From Gemmatimonadaceae bacterium (GTDB lineage Bacteria; Gemmatimonadota; Gemmatimonadetes; Gemmatimonadales; Gemmatimonadaceae): 64,000 bases of DNA. Below are positions 62,037 to 64,000 of the stretch, one piece after another; within the stretch, counting starts at the first letter, position 1, and each line of letters opens with the position of its first letter. The position numbers were made by a program, and so were the translations under genes. Below the pieces are notes generated by a model. The model was not told the origin of the DNA. It searched no databases and worked only from the letters and a program-made list of their open reading frames with translations. The stretch covers positions 62,001 to 126,000 of the forward strand of contig JANYIN010000074.1 of assembly GCA_025362035.1 (NCBI GenBank), given 5' to 3'.

Positions 62037-63707
62037 ATGCGCCGCCTCGTTCCATTTGCCCTCGCGCTCGCTGTGCCGCTTGCCGCTCAGAGCGTGCGGA
62101 CGGCCGATCTCATTGTCATCAACGCCCGCATCTACACGGTGGACGATTCGCGTCCAGTCGTTTCCGCTCTGGCGGTCCGCGATGGCCGCATCGCCTTCGC
62201 GGGGTCGGTGCGCGAAGCGATGGCCCTGAGGGGCGCGGGGACGCGAGTGCTCGACCTGAAGGGACGCACGATCATACCAGGCATGATGGACGCACACGCG
62301 CACCTCCTCGCCCTCGGAAAGTCGCTGCAGACGGTGAACCTCGTCGGCACCAAGTCGTATGAAGAGGTCATCGCGCGCGTTGTGGAGCGATCGAAGGGCG
62401 TTGCGCCGGGCATATGGATCACCGGGCGCGGTTGGGATCAGAACCAGTGGGGCGACACTCGCTTTCCGACCCACGAGGCCCTCTCGCGCGCACTGCCGAA
62501 CAACCCCGTGTATCTCGAGCGCGTCGATGGTCACGCGCAGCTGGCCAATGCGGCGGCCATGACGGCGGCGGGCATCATGGCGGTCACGAAGGATCCCAGC
62601 GGGGGCCGATTGGAGCGAACCGTCAGCGGCGAACCGACGGGCGTCTTCGTGGACAACGCCATGGATCTTGTTAGGCGCGTCATTCCGCCCACATCGCGCG
62701 CCGAGGATCGACTGGCCATTCGGGCCGCCATCGCGGAGTCGCAGAGGTGGGGGCTCGTCGGACTGCACGACGCCGGCGAGTCGCGCCCGACCATCGACCT
62801 GCTGGAAGAGATGGCGCGTGCCGGCGAGCTTCCGTTTCGCCTCTATGTCATGATCGGCGACGACTCCACCGCCGTCGCGCACTATCTGGCGCGCGGGCCG
62901 CAGAGCGCTCTGTACGACAGCCACCTTTGGATTCGCGCCATCAAGCTCTTTGCCGACGGGGCGCTGGGCTCACGCGGCGCGGCGCTACTTGAGCCGTACA
63001 GCGACGACCCTAAGAACAACGGCCTGCTGCTCTCTCCGCCCGCCCACCTGCAGGACGTCAGCACGCGCGCGCTGCGCGCCGGCTTCCAAGTGAACACGCA
63101 CGCCATCGGCGACCGCGGCAATCGCATCGTGTTGGATGCCTACCAGGCGGCGCTTACAGCGGTTCCAACCGCGGACCACCGCTTTCGCATCGAGCACGCA
63201 CAGATCATCAATCATGACGACATTCCGCGGTTCGCGAACCTGGGTGTCATCCCGTCGATGCAGGCGGTGCATCAGACGAGCGACATGTACTGGGCAGGCG
63301 CCCGACTCGGCCCGACGCGGCTGCTCGACTCTTACCCCTGGCGATCACTGCTGAACACCGGCGTCGTCATTTCAAATGGCAGCGACGCCCCCGTGGAATC
63401 GATCAATCCGCTCTTCAGCTTTCACAGCGCCGTGTCGCGCCAGGACGCCGATAACTGGCCCGCGGGCGGGTGGTTGCCAGAGCAGAAAATGTCCCGGGAT
63501 GAGGCACTGAAGAGCATGACCATCTGGCCCGCGTTCGCCGGGTTCCAGGAGGCGACGATGGGCTCGCTGACGCCTGGCAAGCTGGCAGACTTCGTCGTCC
63601 TCGATCGCGACATCATGACGGTGGCCGACCGCGACATTCTCGGCACGGCGGTACTTGCGACGTATATTGGAGGCAAGCCGGTGTACGAACGGGCGCTGAT
63701 GCCCTGA
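62037..63707 (+). CDS. Exported YtcJ-like amidohydrolase
   Basis: A protein of 556 residues with a signal-like N-terminus (RRLVPFALALAVPLAAQ). The amidohydrolase-3 pattern is clear: TIIPGMMDAHAHLLALG (metal His pair), IKLFADGALGSRGAALLEPY, NTHAIGDRGNRIVLDAY, FRIEHAQII and SNGSDAPVESINP, then GSLTPGKLADFVVLDRD at the end. YtcJ-like proteins hydrolyse amide or formyl bonds of unknown compounds. Export would place it in the periplasm. It follows the plug-only protein after 83 bases. Confidence 0.87.
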   Translation: MRRLVPFALALAVPLAAQSVRTADLIVINARIYTVDDSRPVVSALAVRDGRIAFAGSVREAMALRGAGTRVLDLKGRTIIPGMMDAHAHLLALGKSLQTVNLVGTKSYEEVIARVVERSKGVAPGIWITGRGWDQNQWGDTRFPTHEALSRALPNNPVYLERVDGHAQLANAAAMTAAGIMAVTKDPSGGRLERTVSGEPTGVFVDNAMDLVRRVIPPTSRAEDRLAIRAAIAESQRWGLVGLHDAGESRPTIDLLEEMARAGELPFRLYVMIGDDSTAVAHYLARGPQSALYDSHLWIRAIKLFADGALGSRGAALLEPYSDDPKNNGLLLSPPAHLQDVSTRALRAGFQVNTHAIGDRGNRIVLDAYQAALTAVPTADHRFRIEHAQIINHDDIPRFANLGVIPSMQAVHQTSDMYWAGARLGPTRLLDSYPWRSLLNTGVVISNGSDAPVESINPLFSFHSAVSRQDADNWPAGGWLPEQKMSRDEALKSMTIWPAFAGFQEATMGSLTPGKLADFVVLDRDIMTVADRDILGTAVLATYIGGKPVYERALMP

Positions 63708-63727
63708 GCACTGCGTCTCGAGCGTGG

Positions 63728-64000
63728 ATGGTGCGCATGGTGTTTCACCCTCCGGTCACTGAAGCGGAGTCGCCTGTTCGCGCCGACTCCGCGCGCTATT
63801 CCTGGCTCACTACCGAACGCCAGACGCACCTACGGGGTGTGCTACTCGGCATCACACTGTTCTTCGGGCTCGTCGTGTGGGTCTGGCATTCCGTTGGCGC
63901 GGGGTCGCCGCATTCGGGAGATTTCGCCAGGAAGCTGCGCATCGTTGGTATCATGACCTGGCTGTATGCACTCGTACAGATCCTCGACATGCGCTTCGTG
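63728..64000 (+). CDS. Membrane protein, N-terminal fragment (cut by window end)
   Basis: An open frame of 91 codons from ATG 63728 runs off the window. After a polar start (MVRMVFHPPVTEAESPVRAD) it has YSWLTTERQTHLRG and two hydrophobic helices, VLLGITLFFGLVVWVWHSV and LRIVGIMTWLYALVQILDM. ATG 63737 is a second possible start. The product is unknown; it may be the first part of a sensor or a small membrane protein. Confidence 0.5.
   Translation, partial: MVRMVFHPPVTEAESPVRADSARYSWLTTERQTHLRGVLLGITLFFGLVVWVWHSVGAGSPHSGDFARKLRIVGIMTWLYALVQILDMRFV

Noticed and set aside
1..64000. Mobile elements, prophage, CRISPR, toxin-antitoxin or defence genes
   Set aside because: I looked for transposases, integrases, phage structural genes, repeat arrays and small toxin pairs and saw none. 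Codon use and GC look even throughout by eye.
1..64000. tRNA and rRNA genes
   Set aside because: No intergenic space showed a T-loop/acceptor pattern that I could support. A tRNAscan run would settle this.

Overview
This window is ordinary-looking chromosomal DNA from a high-GC, Gram-negative-type bacterium. I infer Gemmatimonadota. The basis is the mix of exported M1, M61, M24 and metzincin-type (DUF5117) peptidases with 'AQ' signal cleavage sites, a TonB plug-only protein with a carboxypeptidase-regulatory domain, an HADH-ECH fusion with thiolase, and the general protein style. No sequence search was possible, so the phylum is an inference. Genes are tightly packed on both strands with many ATGA or TGATG overlaps. 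I saw no rRNA, tRNA, CRISPR array, prophage or insertion sequence.

Layout. 0-3.7 kb: a truncated glycolate oxidase Fe-S subunit (glcF), a HAD-fold protein that has lost its catalytic acids, a YgfZ-type folate protein and an NAD-dependent epimerase, closed by an 18-bp perfect hairpin facing a Met/Lys-rich lipoprotein. 4.3-6.4 kb: a cytosolic molybdopterin oxidoreductase. 6.6-12.9 kb: a ChlI-like AAA+ ATPase, a GNAT acetyltransferase, a cytidylate-kinase-like protein, a zinc-ribbon membrane protein with an MFS transporter on the opposite strand, and a VWA protein that is the probable partner of the ATPase. 12.9-20.5 kb: housekeeping genes (threonine dehydratase-like enzyme, fluoride channel CrcB, Ni/Co transporter, MutY, citrate synthase, TauE/SafE permease, EVE protein, YggT, DUF167, a degenerate receiver). 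20.5-24.8 kb: a beta-alanine/valine/thymine catabolic set (methylmalonate-semialdehyde dehydrogenase, class III aminotransferase, APC permease). 24.8-26.8 kb: a hybrid histidine kinase.

26.8-32.6 kb is the most interesting part. A cobalamin-dependent methionine synthase (metH) and a fused homocysteine methyltransferase/methylenetetrahydrofolate reductase form an operon. Its leader carries what reads as a SAM-II riboswitch (27054-27105) followed directly by an intrinsic terminator with a T7 tract (27106-27141), only 13 bases before the metH start. This predicts S-adenosylmethionine-controlled attenuation of methionine synthesis. The Ni/Co transporter at 14.6 kb and a CbiX-type cobaltochelatase at 34.4 kb may help supply cobalt for the cobalamin that MetH needs.

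33-44 kb: outer-membrane barrel-like protein, VOC protein, CbiX, acyl-CoA dehydrogenase, DUF4097 protein, exported M1 peptidase, a Cys-rich DUF3109/YkgJ-like protein, a YfiT/DinB-type protein, a lipoprotein, DUF502, an AlkA-type glycosylase and DUF445. 44-64 kb: exported M24 peptidase, two GT39/ArnT-like membrane glycosyltransferases, a FadN-FadA beta-oxidation pair, a DUF5117 metalloprotease, an M61 peptidase, a DUF3300 protein, an OPT-family transporter, a plug-only TonB-type protein, an exported amidohydrolase and the start of a membrane protein cut by the window end. The peptidases with the OPT transporter suggest growth on external peptides.
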